Part shown: one piece after another, positions 1 through 9,900 of the stretch | Layout: every line of letters starts with the position of its first letter | Position numbering within the stretch: the first letter of the stretch is position 1 | Assembly (NCBI GenBank): GCA_900128585.1 | Contig: LT642285.1 | Location: 1-25,736, forward strand | Length of the DNA: 25,736 nt | DNA from: Stramenopiles sp. TOSAG23-3 | Taxonomy: Eukaryota; Sar | Reading direction: 5' to 3' | Notes under the pieces: model-generated | Seen by the model: the letters and a program-made list of their open reading frames with translations, nothing else | The model's database searches: none | What the model was told of the DNA's origin: nothing | Translations under genes and position numbers: made by a program

Positions 1-1574
1 GAAGCATCGTAATCTCCGCTGAGAATAATTTTTCTGCACTTCGTTTGGCATAGAAACTGCATAATGTTTCCGACAAGCTCGTGCGGCAAATTGTAAACAT
101 TTGATAACGCACGTTTGTGGTTTAGAACGCACAAAAAGGCAATAACGGTGCGTTTTCCGACAGCGACGTAATCGATAGGGACTAGTTCCAGCAGCCGCTG
201 CTGGTCGCATTCGTCCAGGCTGTAAAAGCTCTGTTTTTCTATTGTCAACACTTCTAAATTTCCATTGCGCAAGCCGTCCAAGGGGTTTATCTTTAACGCA
301 TCCAGCAGAATTTCTACGTCGAGCTTGTGCAATCGGACATTCTCTAGGTTTAATTTCTGCAAGCGGTTGAATGTGAACCTCTTCCAGGTATTTTCAGGGG
401 TCAACAAAGAAACTTCCGAGGGCACCATGCCACTGCCAACGCTAGCAGCGACTCGTCTCGGTTTTAACGTTTCCGCTAAACGCTTCATCCAATTGTTTCC
501 CACTCCATCCTGACAAACGCTCTCCTCCCCTTTCAATTGCAGTTCTTTTGTAAATGATCCGCTCGTGTTTCTAGTGGAAAGTCCGGAGAGTAAGGCATCC
601 AGAGCAATGCAGGACATATCGTTGCCTCCGCATGAAAGCCACTGTATTGCATGCATCTCACTCCACAGGCTGTGGGTCAAAGCGACCATACCGTCGTCGC
701 CGATTTTGTTGTCGGCGATGTTTAGTTTATGCACTGGGCTCTGGGAGTGCTGGCGGCGATTCAAGGCGTTCGCCAGTGCAAAACCCCCTTCCATGCTAAC
801 ACAACAGCCGGACACATCCAAAGCAACCAAACTCTCCAGAGACAGTAAGACGGACTCGGAGAGAATAGCTGCGCCAGTACTGCCGAGGTTGTTTTTTGCC
901 AAAGACAAAGACTTCAAACTGCAAGGGCCACGAACGATAGCCTCGCAAAACTCCTCGAAAATTTGCAGTCCGTCGAATTGGGAGCATGATATTCTGTTGT
1001 CTGATAAATTCAATACCTCCAAGGTCCGATTGTGCAAAAACATGTCCGTTGCTTCCCTCATACCGAAGCTCCACCCGAACTGACACGCTTGGCAATTCTC
1101 CACGTTGAGCTCCCGCAAACACGTATTTTGAGCTATGTTTGTCATCCACGCGGCTGTCCCGGTGGGCCCGATTCCTTGATTACCTTGCAAGTTTAGCTGG
1201 CGTACGCTACACGAATTTCCATTTGCAAATCCGTTTTCTCCAAAGCATGATGCGAGTTTTCGTGAACCGGGGACCAAGAAACGATTGAAGGACAGATCGA
1301 CTTGCTTCAGAGCCTTACAATGTTTAAGAAGCTGGCAGATGTAAGGTACTTCCCTATCTGACATCAGACTATCTTTCAGAGTGACGGACTGAAAACCAAA
1401 GTAACGCTTTGAGCGCACATGCCTCACAAACTTTTTCAACTCTATGTTACAACTCTGGGTGTTTCGATTTTTAAACTTGGACAACTCCAGCAGAAAGTCT
1501 TGCCCACCCGCCCCTTCTCTCTTCAACCCGCTACTTTCTCCCCCCGTCTCGACTTCGCGATCGCTGTATGGCAT
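1..1574 (-). CDS. Leucine-rich-repeat (LRR-RI type) protein, C-terminus cut by window edge
   Basis: An open frame of 524 codons reads leftward from the ATG at 1574-1572 without a stop and leaves the window at base 1, so the C-terminus is missing. An in-frame TAG lies just upstream (about 1600), which supports this start. The first ~60 residues are polar. About nine or ten LRR units of the ribonuclease-inhibitor/NLRC kind follow (roughly residues 95-440), for example LKQVDLSFNRF, LEVLNLSDNRIS, LKSLSLAKNNLGSTGA and VHKLNIADNKIGDDGM. Near residue 491-505 is LPHELVGNIMQFL, which resembles the first helix of F-box-like motifs. LRR-RI proteins are usually binding scaffolds in the cytosol; no enzymatic domain is visible. 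It is divergent with the ankyrin gene at 2240. The LRR call is secure; the partner and role are unknown, and the F-box-like reading is only a suggestion. Confidence 0.85.
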   Translation of the reverse strand, partial: MPYSDREVETGGESSGLKREGAGGQDFLLELSKFKNRNTQSCNIELKKFVRHVRSKRYFGFQSVTLKDSLMSDREVPYICQLLKHCKALKQVDLSFNRFLVPGSRKLASCFGENGFANGNSCSVRQLNLQGNQGIGPTGTAAWMTNIAQNTCLRELNVENCQACQFGWSFGMREATDMFLHNRTLEVLNLSDNRISCSQFDGLQIFEEFCEAIVRGPCSLKSLSLAKNNLGSTGAAILSESVLLSLESLVALDVSGCCVSMEGGFALANALNRRQHSQSPVHKLNIADNKIGDDGMVALTHSLWSEMHAIQWLSCGGNDMSCIALDALLSGLSTRNTSGSFTKELQLKGEESVCQDGVGNNWMKRLAETLKPRRVAASVGSGMVPSEVSLLTPENTWKRFTFNRLQKLNLENVRLHKLDVEILLDALKINPLDGLRNGNLEVLTIEKQSFYSLDECDQQRLLELVPIDYVAVGKRTVIAFLCVLNHKRALSNVYNLPHELVGNIMQFLCQTKCRKIILSGDYDA

Positions 1575-2239
1575 GGTTTCAAGCTGAGCGACAACTGTGA
1601 TCTAAAAACTGTGGTTTTGTACTGATTAAAGTAACGACGCAAACAGTGCGAACATTATAACTCCTTCAATTTTGCTTTACCCTCGACTTTGATCCCTTGA
1701 ATGTCCTAATATGAAAGCAAAGAAAAGTTTTTAGTCTGGAAGTTTATAATTGATGTGTAGTAATAATAGGAGGATGGAGAGAAGAAGAAGAAAGAAGAAA
1801 AAGAAAAAAAAAGGAAGAAGAATTTCAAAATAATTATTATTTATTTATTATTATTAGAACTATTATTAATAGCTTTTAATAAAAAATGAATGAAGAATGA
1901 ATTTAAAAAACCGGAATATTATTATTAACAAACAACAAGCAGCAGAGCAGCAGCACGCAGAGAGAGAAGAAAGAATTTCAAAATAAAACAACAACAACAG
2001 ATAATAATAATATAAAATAAAAATACGCCATCAATCATCATTCATCATCATTATTCTTCATCCATCATCCAGTATTCCGTTGTTCTTTGATTGTGGTATT
2101 TGCCGTCAATGAGACAAACAAAGTGTACAAATGTTACCCTACAAAGTAGAAAGGCAATATCCCGATAGTCGCCACTTTCAACTGTGCAGTAAAGTACAGA
2201 AGCCCCCTGGCTGGCATTTTGTTTTGAGCAATATCCAAC
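1575..2239. other. AT-rich divergent intergenic region with purine tracts
   Basis: This lies between two divergent genes, so it should hold both promoters. It contains a purine-rich tract (about 1770-1830, GAAGAA/AAAAAG type), ATT/TTA runs, CAG and CAA short repeats (about 1935-2000) and ATC/TCA runs (about 2030-2070). The string AGAATTTCAAAATAA occurs twice (about 1818 and 1973), suggesting a local duplication. No gene, RNA or clear TATA element can be supported. Confidence 0.6.
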
Positions 2240-3910
2240 ATGTCCAGGGCCCGTACACCGAAGCGAGGCTCTTCGCCGAAGCGAGGCTCATCGCCATCGA
2301 GTAGAAACAGAAAAAAGTCTGGAAAAGAAACGGATGCGGATAGGGAACAACGTGTTGACGATGAATTGAAGCGTTTAAAACTGCTAGCGGATAAGAAGAA
2401 GGCAAACCAAAGAATCCTGGCCCAAAAGTGGACAAGGGAAGTTATCCCAACGTTGTATTTTTGGAAATATAAAGGCGATAAAGACTTACTGGAACTATTG
2501 AACGACCCCGTCGCAAAATACGCGTGGGACCCCAACGGTTCTCTTAACGGGAAAACTCCGCTTCGGCACGCTGTTGTTTATCGCGACACGAAGCTCATGG
2601 ATCATTTAGTTGACACATTAAAATGTAAGGTTGTGCACGTGTCTGTCGACGACGGAGATGGGTGGAGCGCGATGACAGAGGCCGCAGCGCAGGGGTGGAC
2701 GGACGGGGTCGATTATTTGTTGAAAAAGAAGCACCCGGTCGACAAGCCGTCTGATATGGGGGGACTGAATCCCCTTTTGCACGCGGCAAAGAACGGGTAC
2801 TACAAGACCTGCAAGTTTTTGATAGCAAACGGCGCTTTCCCCGACATCGTCGACAACAATCGCTACAACGCACTGATGCACGCAGTAAAGCGGAAGTGCC
2901 AGTACTTTGAGCACGTGCAAGCCGTGCAAGAACAACTGCGAGGCATGTGGTTCAAAACCATGGAAGCAAGCAAAAATACAAAAAAGCCTAAATCTGCGGG
3001 AAAAAAGAAACGCCCTGGTTCCAAGGGTAAGGGGGCAGGCACCAAAACAGCCAAAGAACCGAGCGTCCAGGCACCAAAGCCTATGTTCGGAACTGCAAAC
3101 GTTCCAGAGCATAACAAAATTGTAAAATTTCTCATCAAGCAAAAGTCAAACGTAAACCATCGGGATCGATGGGGAAGAAATGTGCTCTCCCACGCCGCGG
3201 AGGCCGGGAACCGCCAGGCTTGCCAAATGCTCGTCCGCGCGGGTGCGCGATTGGACGAAGTTGACAACGAAAAGCGGTCCCCTCTGCACTGGGCATTAAG
3301 CGCGGGTCGGTCGAGAGTTGCGCGCTTGCTGGTCCAGATGGGATGTGCCCTAAATATCCAAGATGTGGAGGGGCACACGCCTCTGATGATGTGCGCGAAG
3401 ATGAACAAAATAAAAGATGCGTTGTATCTAAACGCGGCTGGTGCGGACAAAAACCTGAAGACGGGGCATGGGTACACTGCTTTACAAATCGCTAGTTTTC
3501 ACGACTTTATAGAACTAGAAACCGTTATCAAAACACAGTCACACTGGGCGAAGGAAAACTACAAGATTTGGAGAAGGGAGAGAAGAGAAAAGAGACGAGC
3601 AGACAAGAGGCGTGCAGATCAATTGATTCAATTGGAAAAAGAGCGAAAGGAGCAAGAAGAGCGAGAGCGGATAGAAAAAGAAAAGAAGAAAAAGAAGAAG
3701 CGCAAGGGAGGGGGGAAGCCTCGGGGCAAAGGGAAAAGCAGGCCAGGTAGCCCGTCCAAAGCGGAAAAGGGCCCGGACATTAGCATGCTTATGAACAATG
3801 GGCCAGCTCCACCGACGAAAAAGGAGAAGAAAGTGCAAGCGGAATCTGACGTCAGCTCAGAGCCGGAGAGCTCAGATTTTGAGCATGATTTTGAGGGGAA
3901 ACAATATTAA
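2240..3910 (+). CDS. Ankyrin-repeat protein with Lys-rich insert and coiled-coil tail
   Basis: This encodes 556 residues. The start is firm because an in-frame TGA at 2225-2227 lies just upstream of the ATG. The N-terminus is basic and Ser-rich with a tandem PKRGSS duplication. A first ankyrin block covers about residues 101-207 (for example NPLLHAAKNGYYKTCKFL). A Lys/Gly-rich insert of about 65 residues follows (about 221-285). A second block lies at about 288-430, with RNVLSHAAEAGNRQACQMLV and SPLHWALSAGRSRVARLLV. The tail is a strongly charged K/E/R helix (about 435-500), then a Ser-Pro/Lys segment and an acidic end (SSEPESSDFEHDF). Ankyrin stacks bind proteins, and nothing catalytic is seen. 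The tandem same-strand neighbour at 4229 is also an ankyrin protein with a Lys-rich end, so the two may be old paralogues, though the second has WW-like and IQ segments that this one lacks. Confidence 0.9.
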   Translation: MSRARTPKRGSSPKRGSSPSSRNRKKSGKETDADREQRVDDELKRLKLLADKKKANQRILAQKWTREVIPTLYFWKYKGDKDLLELLNDPVAKYAWDPNGSLNGKTPLRHAVVYRDTKLMDHLVDTLKCKVVHVSVDDGDGWSAMTEAAAQGWTDGVDYLLKKKHPVDKPSDMGGLNPLLHAAKNGYYKTCKFLIANGAFPDIVDNNRYNALMHAVKRKCQYFEHVQAVQEQLRGMWFKTMEASKNTKKPKSAGKKKRPGSKGKGAGTKTAKEPSVQAPKPMFGTANVPEHNKIVKFLIKQKSNVNHRDRWGRNVLSHAAEAGNRQACQMLVRAGARLDEVDNEKRSPLHWALSAGRSRVARLLVQMGCALNIQDVEGHTPLMMCAKMNKIKDALYLNAAGADKNLKTGHGYTALQIASFHDFIELETVIKTQSHWAKENYKIWRRERREKRRADKRRADQLIQLEKERKEQEERERIEKEKKKKKKRKGGGKPRGKGKSRPGSPSKAEKGPDISMLMNNGPAPPTKKEKKVQAESDVSSEPESSDFEHDFEGKQY

Positions 3911-4228
3911 TGGGTTTTTTAGATGTCTCTGCTGTTTCTTTCTGTAATATATAGTTTTTTAAAATATGGAAATACTGCTCTTTATATTTTTCCGTTGTGG
4001 CATTAGCAGTAACACAGCATTAAAATACGGTACTTCCCGAAGAGTTGTTATTTCCTTACTACTAGGAGGTACTGCAACATCTTGGTGGACCTCGCCGAAC
4101 GAGAAGCAAGTCTGTTCCGGGCTGGTGCATACTCAATCTGCACAGACTGCCAAGAGAAGTGAGAAAATATTTTTTCATTTAAGAGCCATATCTTACAGAA
4201 AGACCCGATACGAATTACGCTTCTCAAA
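3911..4228. other. Intergenic spacer between tandem ankyrin genes
   Basis: This is 318 bases between two co-oriented genes, so it should hold the 3' end of the first and the promoter of the second. An 88-codon open stretch (3966-4232) overlaps the next start but has no recognisable domain and reads like leader DNA. No terminator or promoter motif is convincing. Confidence 0.5.
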
Positions 4229-5767
4229 ATGAGCAGCCCATCCCGCAGAAGAAAACGAAGAGATGTTGACAGGACTGCAGCTTGGCGCACCCGCAGCCCC
4301 CCCTACACTCGATGGACAAGAATGTGGTGCGGGGACGGCGAACAGGATTTTTACTTTTACCACAACTTTGAAGGGCACGTAGTGTTCTCGCGCCCGTTTG
4401 ATTTTGGGAAGGCTATTAAGAAGAAAACAAACAGACGTAGGAAAGGCGCTCCGACAAAGAAGGAGGAGGAAAAGGAAGACGTCGAAGAAAAGCCTAGGGC
4501 ACTGCTAGAAATAGAGTCCGCATGGGCCATACAGCGAGTGGCAAGACAGTACATAGCTAGGCGACGAATCCGGTTGAAACGGGCGGACAAATTGGTATCC
4601 AGCGGACGCAAAACTACCCAAGGTTGGATCGCGTTTGATGATCCAACTAGTCTCCTTGTATTCGGAGCGTACTACAAGTGCTACGTAAACGTAGAAACGC
4701 ACACGGTTCTCTGGAGGCGTACATATGAGAACGCTGCAGAACGGTATGCGCGAGAGAAGCGGGAAGCCATAGAGCTTCAGTTGAAGCTGGACACGGAGAT
4801 GATTCATTACGGTAGGTTGGGAAACGTCCACGAAGCTCGTAGGCGAGTGAGAAAAGGCGCTAACATGTACTACCTGGACCCAGAGCACGGCTGCACGCTG
4901 GCTCATTTTGCGGCCGCCCGCTCTCTTATGAACGTTTTGCAGTGGCTCAACGCAGAGAGCTTCAACTTTTCTTTCAAAGACAGGCTTTCCGCAACGCCCC
5001 TCCATTACGCTGCAAAGTCGGGGAATGAAAGAGTTATCGAATTTTTGCTACAACGATCGAATGTGCACCTCGAAGGAAAGGACAATCGCGGGCGCACGCC
5101 ACTCTTGTGGGCTGCGTTTGGGGCGCAGACGTTTGCTATAGAGATGCTCCGGGATGCAGGAGCAGATTTACACTCGATGGACAATGCAGGGTGCACCGCG
5201 GTCCATAGGGCTTCGAACAGCCCCATTTCGGGGAAGCGGATGAACACGATATCATGGCTTCAAGCAGAGGGTTTAAACCTACGCCATAAAGACAACTGGG
5301 GTTGGACTCCAGTAAATAAGGCTTATACCTGCAAACAGTACGATGTTGTAGAGGAATTAAAAAGGCATGGGTGTGACCTGACCGTAGAAAACAACTTTGA
5401 ATCAATCGAGGGGTGGACTCCGGTGCACGTTGCGGCCCTTCAAGGCAGAGTCGACGCGCTAGAGTACCTTCACAAACGAGGCTGTGAGTTAGACGTGCCC
5501 GACAAACGGGATGAGACGCCATTGCATTTGGCAGCAGGAAACGGCCACGAGGACGCGGTGAAGTATTTGCTGCGCCAAGGGTGCTCTACCAAAACTAGGA
5601 ATAACATTGGGCAAACCCCGAAAGACGTTGCTGCCCGGTTGGATCACGAGAATGTCATTGAAATCATACAAGTTACGGAAGATAGAATGATGAGATTGGA
5701 GCAGAAGAAAGAGAGGGAGAAACAGAAAGCGAAGGAACGTTTGGCAAGGAGCAAAAAGAAAAAATAA
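4229..5767 (+). CDS. WW-like / IQ / ankyrin-repeat scaffold protein
   Basis: This encodes 512 residues from an ATG at 4229. Order of parts: a basic N-terminus; a WW-like segment (about residues 29-58, W then FYFYHN then S-R-P); a Lys/Glu-rich linker; an IQ motif AIQRVARQYIARRRI (about 98-118), the kind that binds calmodulin or EF-hand light chains; a second WW-like segment (about 132-168, GWIAFDD then YYKCYVN then VLWRR); then about eight or nine ankyrin repeats (about 190-480), such as TPLHYAAKSGNERVIEFLL and TPLHLAAGNGHEDAVKYLL. The C-terminus is a short K/E/R helix ending KKKK. WW-IQ-ANK arrangements are common in protist cytoskeletal and flagellar proteins, so a scaffold role is likely (inference). 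The WW calls are weaker than the IQ and ANK calls. An AATAAA overlaps the stop codon. Confidence 0.9.
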   Translation: MSSPSRRRKRRDVDRTAAWRTRSPPYTRWTRMWCGDGEQDFYFYHNFEGHVVFSRPFDFGKAIKKKTNRRRKGAPTKKEEEKEDVEEKPRALLEIESAWAIQRVARQYIARRRIRLKRADKLVSSGRKTTQGWIAFDDPTSLLVFGAYYKCYVNVETHTVLWRRTYENAAERYAREKREAIELQLKLDTEMIHYGRLGNVHEARRRVRKGANMYYLDPEHGCTLAHFAAARSLMNVLQWLNAESFNFSFKDRLSATPLHYAAKSGNERVIEFLLQRSNVHLEGKDNRGRTPLLWAAFGAQTFAIEMLRDAGADLHSMDNAGCTAVHRASNSPISGKRMNTISWLQAEGLNLRHKDNWGWTPVNKAYTCKQYDVVEELKRHGCDLTVENNFESIEGWTPVHVAALQGRVDALEYLHKRGCELDVPDKRDETPLHLAAGNGHEDAVKYLLRQGCSTKTRNNIGQTPKDVAARLDHENVIEIIQVTEDRMMRLEQKKEREKQKAKERLARSKKKK

Positions 5768-5903
5768 TAAAACAAAATATATGCAAAACGAATAATAATA
5801 AGAAGAAGAACTCCAAAAAACCTATTTAATTATCTGGTCCGGTCGGTCCGTTTTAGTGGATATTTAATAAATAGGCAATAATAAGTATATTTATTAGTAT
5901 ACT

Positions 5904-6035
5904 ATGATTATATTATTTTTTCTTGTTGTAGACCGGTGCGACGAGAGCAAGGAAGCAAGTATCTTCGGCGCGGAATTGAAAAATGCTAAACAACTTTTTG
6001 CTAACTATTTGAGGCAAAGAGATCTTTATGAATAA
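5904..6035 (+). CDS. Possible 43-residue small ORF (hypothetical)
   Basis: A short ATG-to-TAA frame begins with a hydrophobic MIILFFLVV and continues as a polar, helix-like segment ending AKQLFANYLRQRDLYE. The start overlaps a pyrimidine-rich run ending in TAG (about 5915-5931) that also resembles a 3' splice site, so the downstream part could instead be an exon of something larger. A 62-codon frame also exists on the opposite strand over the same bases. No homology is recognised. It is listed only because it sits in the island of an oddly long gap. Confidence 0.15.
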   Translation: MIILFFLVVDRCDESKEASIFGAELKNAKQLFANYLRQRDLYE

Positions 6036-6483
6036 AGGATAATTTGCGCAAATTGAAAGTGTCAAATGTACTTTTTTATACACAAAATTATGCCCGTACA
6101 ATGCGTTTCCCCAACATCAACGTTTAAACAAGTGTTTGGTCGTGTCGTGTTTGGTCAAAATCGTTCATTTCCGAAAAAATTGTCCCTACGAACCGCATTT
6201 CCAAGTCAATTGAGGGCAAACAATTTATAAACGTTCGTTGAAGCCCGGACATCGTGGCCGGAACATTCGCCTGATCTAAACTTATGAATGTAAGCGTTCT
6301 CCTCTCTTTCTTTTGTCATTTTCGGGCAGAATGCTTTCATACTATGAAAATCGAGTTGGATTTTTTTTCGCGCCGCGGACACTGAACACTTTATTGAACA
6401 GGTGTCTATCAAAGTCTTTTACTTAAAAAAAAACAACGACGGTCGTGTTTCTTCATTTTTTCAAAAAATGGGAATTTTGTCAT

Positions 6484-6870
6484 TTTTTGTTGTAAGTTTG
6501 TGTTGAAATATATTTCCTTCGTTTTTACACCGAAAAGAAATTAACATTTCTTGAAAGATATACTGTGTCTACCTCACATATTAGATTGCAAAACTAACAA
6601 AACAAACAAAAAAATTGCAAAAGAACAAATGTTGTTGGTATATTGAAACAAAGTTGGTTATTTTTTTTAGTGCTATGTAGATGTATTTTGCTTTTACCAA
6701 AATTTAGTTTTTGTTGTAACTTTTATGTTGGAATATATTTCTTTCTTTTTAATGACGAAGAGACATGTTAACTTATTTTAATATATTAATATGCTGTGTT
6801 TATGTATTACGGATTGCAAACACTAAAACAAAAAACAACCAAAATGCGAAGGAAGAATTGTTGGTGGTGG
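6484..6870. repeat. Diverged tandem duplication, period about 225-229 bp
   Basis: Two diverged copies can be aligned by eye. Copy 1 starts at about 6484 and copy 2 at about 6708. Both start TTTTTGTTGTAA, share GAATATATTTC/GAAATATATTTC soon after, then GATTGCAAA (6584 and 6812), and then TGC-AA-GAA followed by TTGTTGG/TTGTTGGTGG (6616 and 6845). The offset drifts from 224 to 229 bases, consistent with small indels after an old duplication. Copy 2 ends close to the stop of the gene at 6909. Confidence 0.6.
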
Positions 6871-6908
6871 TGGCCGAGTTTTACGATTTGTATACGCATT
6901 TTGTTTTA

Positions 6909-9900
6909 TCACAATTTGTCTGTGATAATAGAAGCCAGCTTTCTACGTAGCAAGGGGCTTACCATGGTTGATATAGGGGTGTAAAAGAAAGACAAAATTT
7001 CATCTTCGTCCGCAGATTCAAACGATAATTTGTCTCTGACCAAACTCGTACCTTTATTGCATGCATTTTCTTCGTCTGATACAGCGACATTATCGTCGTC
7101 TTCTAACGATTCCGATAGGTGTTCCATCTGTTCTTGCTCTTCCCCTTGCTCGCCATTATGTGCCCTCTCCTCTTCCGCGCCAGGTTCTTCTTCAGAAAAC
7201 ACGTCTTGTGCGAGGAAATCCTCGCCTTCTTCATTTTCAATAGCATCAGTATTTTCGTTCTGTAAGCTTGTTTCTGCATCTATTGGTTCCTGTGGCTGGT
7301 CCTTGTTTGCCGGATTTTCGTTCGTATCTAAGGCTTTGGCGATTTTGTTTATATTCAGAGCTTTGGCAGTTTTAGTCTTGAAACAACATCCTAGCTTAGA
7401 CATTGCTGGCGCTTTGCTATGCGTTGCGTCTTTCTCTATCGGTGTATCGCCGTCCTGTGCAATAATATCCTCTGCGGGGGAATTCTTCGAGAGGTGGTCT
7501 TCGGTACGGGAGTCTTCTGCAGCAGGGGGTGTAACATTAGGAACTTTCGTATTAGTTCCTTTCTCCGTTTCCGAAGCATCCGCTGCGCTGCCATCATCGC
7601 ACTCTTCATCTTGCTCTTCGTAGTCAATTATTTTCCTTCGAATCCGATACGTGCTGGCGCGCGCGCCCTTTCTTTTCTTCCCCCAAACCTTTTCGATCTG
7701 AGATATTTCGTCTTCTTCTATGGTCAACAACCAATTTGACGCGCGTTTCATGTCTCCATCATTTTCTCTAAGTGCCATTATGCACGTATCGAAGCTAAAT
7801 CCAAGGCGGTGTAAGCCAATCCATGCTGGGTATTCTTTTGCTAATTCTTCGTCTGTTTTTGTGCTCTGTTGCAGCACTAGTGCTTCTGCAAGCCGTACTT
7901 TGCTGGCCCGTTGGCGCAGCATTTTTGACATGTATGCAATTGTCTTTAACCGGTGCATTTTTGAACGATGTGGCCGAGGGGGGAAATTCGCCGGTTTCAG
8001 CACTCTTACACCGGCCCCCTTCGACGCTGTACGTTTTTGCTGCGAAAACTGGAACGCAGCTATCCATTCGTGTAAAACGCACAGCGCTATGCGCTTTGTG
8101 CCGTCCATGTCCTTGTCCGCCCTGTACTTTTTCTTCCAAACTTTCCGTTTTAAAGCTTTCATTGAAAACGGGACATCGTCATGAGGCACAATGCTGGATT
8201 TATAAACCTTTTCGTTCAGAAACCATTTTCCAATCACTTCGATCGATATTGTCGTTTGGACGTCAGGAAATAAAAGCTGCGTTAGAAGCAGATACTGAGC
8301 GTCTGAGAAGAAATCCATGTCTAACATGTCCAGAAGGCTCTTGAAGTCCTTTCTGTGGATTACGGTATCACAGCCCAGGCTCCACACGGCCTCCCGTAGA
8401 CTCAAAATGCACTGACATTCTGCTTTGCGGGTTTTCATTCCACGCAAGAGCTTCTTCATACGATAAACCAAAGCGGCAATAGACAACTGGCAATGATGTA
8501 CGAACTCATCCATGTCTTCCTCCGCGGCCAATATGGCACCCACTACCCCATCGGTATTGCCCGAGGAAATACCAGCAAGGTTTTCAACCAAAGTTTGCGA
8601 GGGGGGGAACGGTTCGGGAAACAGTTTCTTTTGGAAAAGGCTTTGCATAGATCTCACTCCAGACACTATTTTTTTCTTGGCCAGCTGTGCCTTTACTCTC
8701 AGTATACTAATTTTCGGTGCAATGCTAAGATGCCTTTCCTCGTCCGTCCAATCGTTCACGCGGCAATGCTTGTTTGTCTCATGGGTCACGTACTCGCGAT
8801 AAAGCACAAACGTCTGGTAGCAATGCTTACATTCAAAAGGCGGCCGGTGTAAGATCCTATACTCGGCCATAGCAGAATAATGTGTATGCCTCTCTGAATC
8901 GAGCAGGATGCTTTGAAGAAGAACATGCCTGAAGCCTATGCCGAAAAGAGAACGGAGCCTACGCCTGGACAAGAACAATGGGTACTTAAGTGCACGAAGA
9001 ATAGCTCGCCAGAACGCTGAACAGGGCAAAATTGCACAGCGATTCTCCTTTCGTCTTCTATCGCCGTCAAACCAGGACAGAAATTCGCGTTTGTGAACAG
9101 GGCCATCGGAAACTAGGGATGGGTAGCCCGGGGTGTGAAACACATCTACGCACATCAAATCTTTCAAGAGTTTATAAAATTCGTTCTTGTGGATATAGTC
9201 GTCAGAACGGATCCGAGAGTCAATTATTTGTAGCATGATCATGCGCTTCGTAAGCGGACCTTTCCGTAATTTCCTCATCACTGCTTTGCATCTTCTATGA
9301 TACCTGCGGCCTTCCTTGCTTTTGAACAGCCACATCCTCATTTCTTGACGGCTGGCATTTCTAGCTTCGAGCACTTCCGAGCGCTCTCCTTCCAGGCGCA
9401 AGTTCTCCTTTTCAATAGCATTTTGAACCCTTTGCGGGTAGAATAAGGTAGCAAGGTGCCTGCGAGCATACTTTTGGACGACGGTGGCGGCCCTTGTCTT
9501 CCGCTTAAAGCGGAAACGAAAGCGGGCCATGTTGCCACGGAAACGCGTCTGAATCGTCAAAACAGCCTTCGTCTCTTTCCAGAATTTCAAGCGTGCGGCA
9601 CGAGCACGACCAAGGTAACCCCTCATTCTCGCTTGAATGATGCAGGCGTACTTGTTTTGAATGGTGCGAATATGAGCAACACCTGTACAAATGGTTTTAT
9701 TTATAAAGTACTCGGCTGCTTCGTGTGCAAGGCGCAAGACAGTCCGAATCCATGCTGCTCGTTTTCGGCCAAGGTGACCGCGGTAAATCCTCTGCAAATG
9801 GGGTACAAATCGCATCCATTGGACCAAGCGACGTGCGAGTAGCCCTCTAGCCCTTGTTTGGATTATGGTGGCAGCATCGTTGAACCTCTCCCTGCGCCAA

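Larger units (their letters stand above)
5768..6908. other. Long convergent intergenic region, AT-rich with a non-repetitive island
   Basis: This 1141-base gap lies between convergent genes; the other convergent gaps here are 52, 273 and 276 bases. The outer parts are AT-rich. From about 5930 to 6420 the sequence is non-repetitive and less AT-biased, with short open stretches on both strands but no recognisable domain. From 6484 it holds a diverged tandem duplication, listed separately. The island could be an unrecognised small gene, an untranslated region, a non-coding RNA or a decayed element; the sequence does not decide. Confidence 0.5.

Noticed and set aside
565-1083. 172-codon open frame on the + strand
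   Set aside because: It lies antisense to the LRR gene, whose minus-strand frame shows unmistakable LRR periodicity; the + strand product has no domain.
3966-4232. 88-codon frame between the ankyrin genes
   Set aside because: No domain, composition like leader DNA, and it overlaps the well-supported start at 4229.
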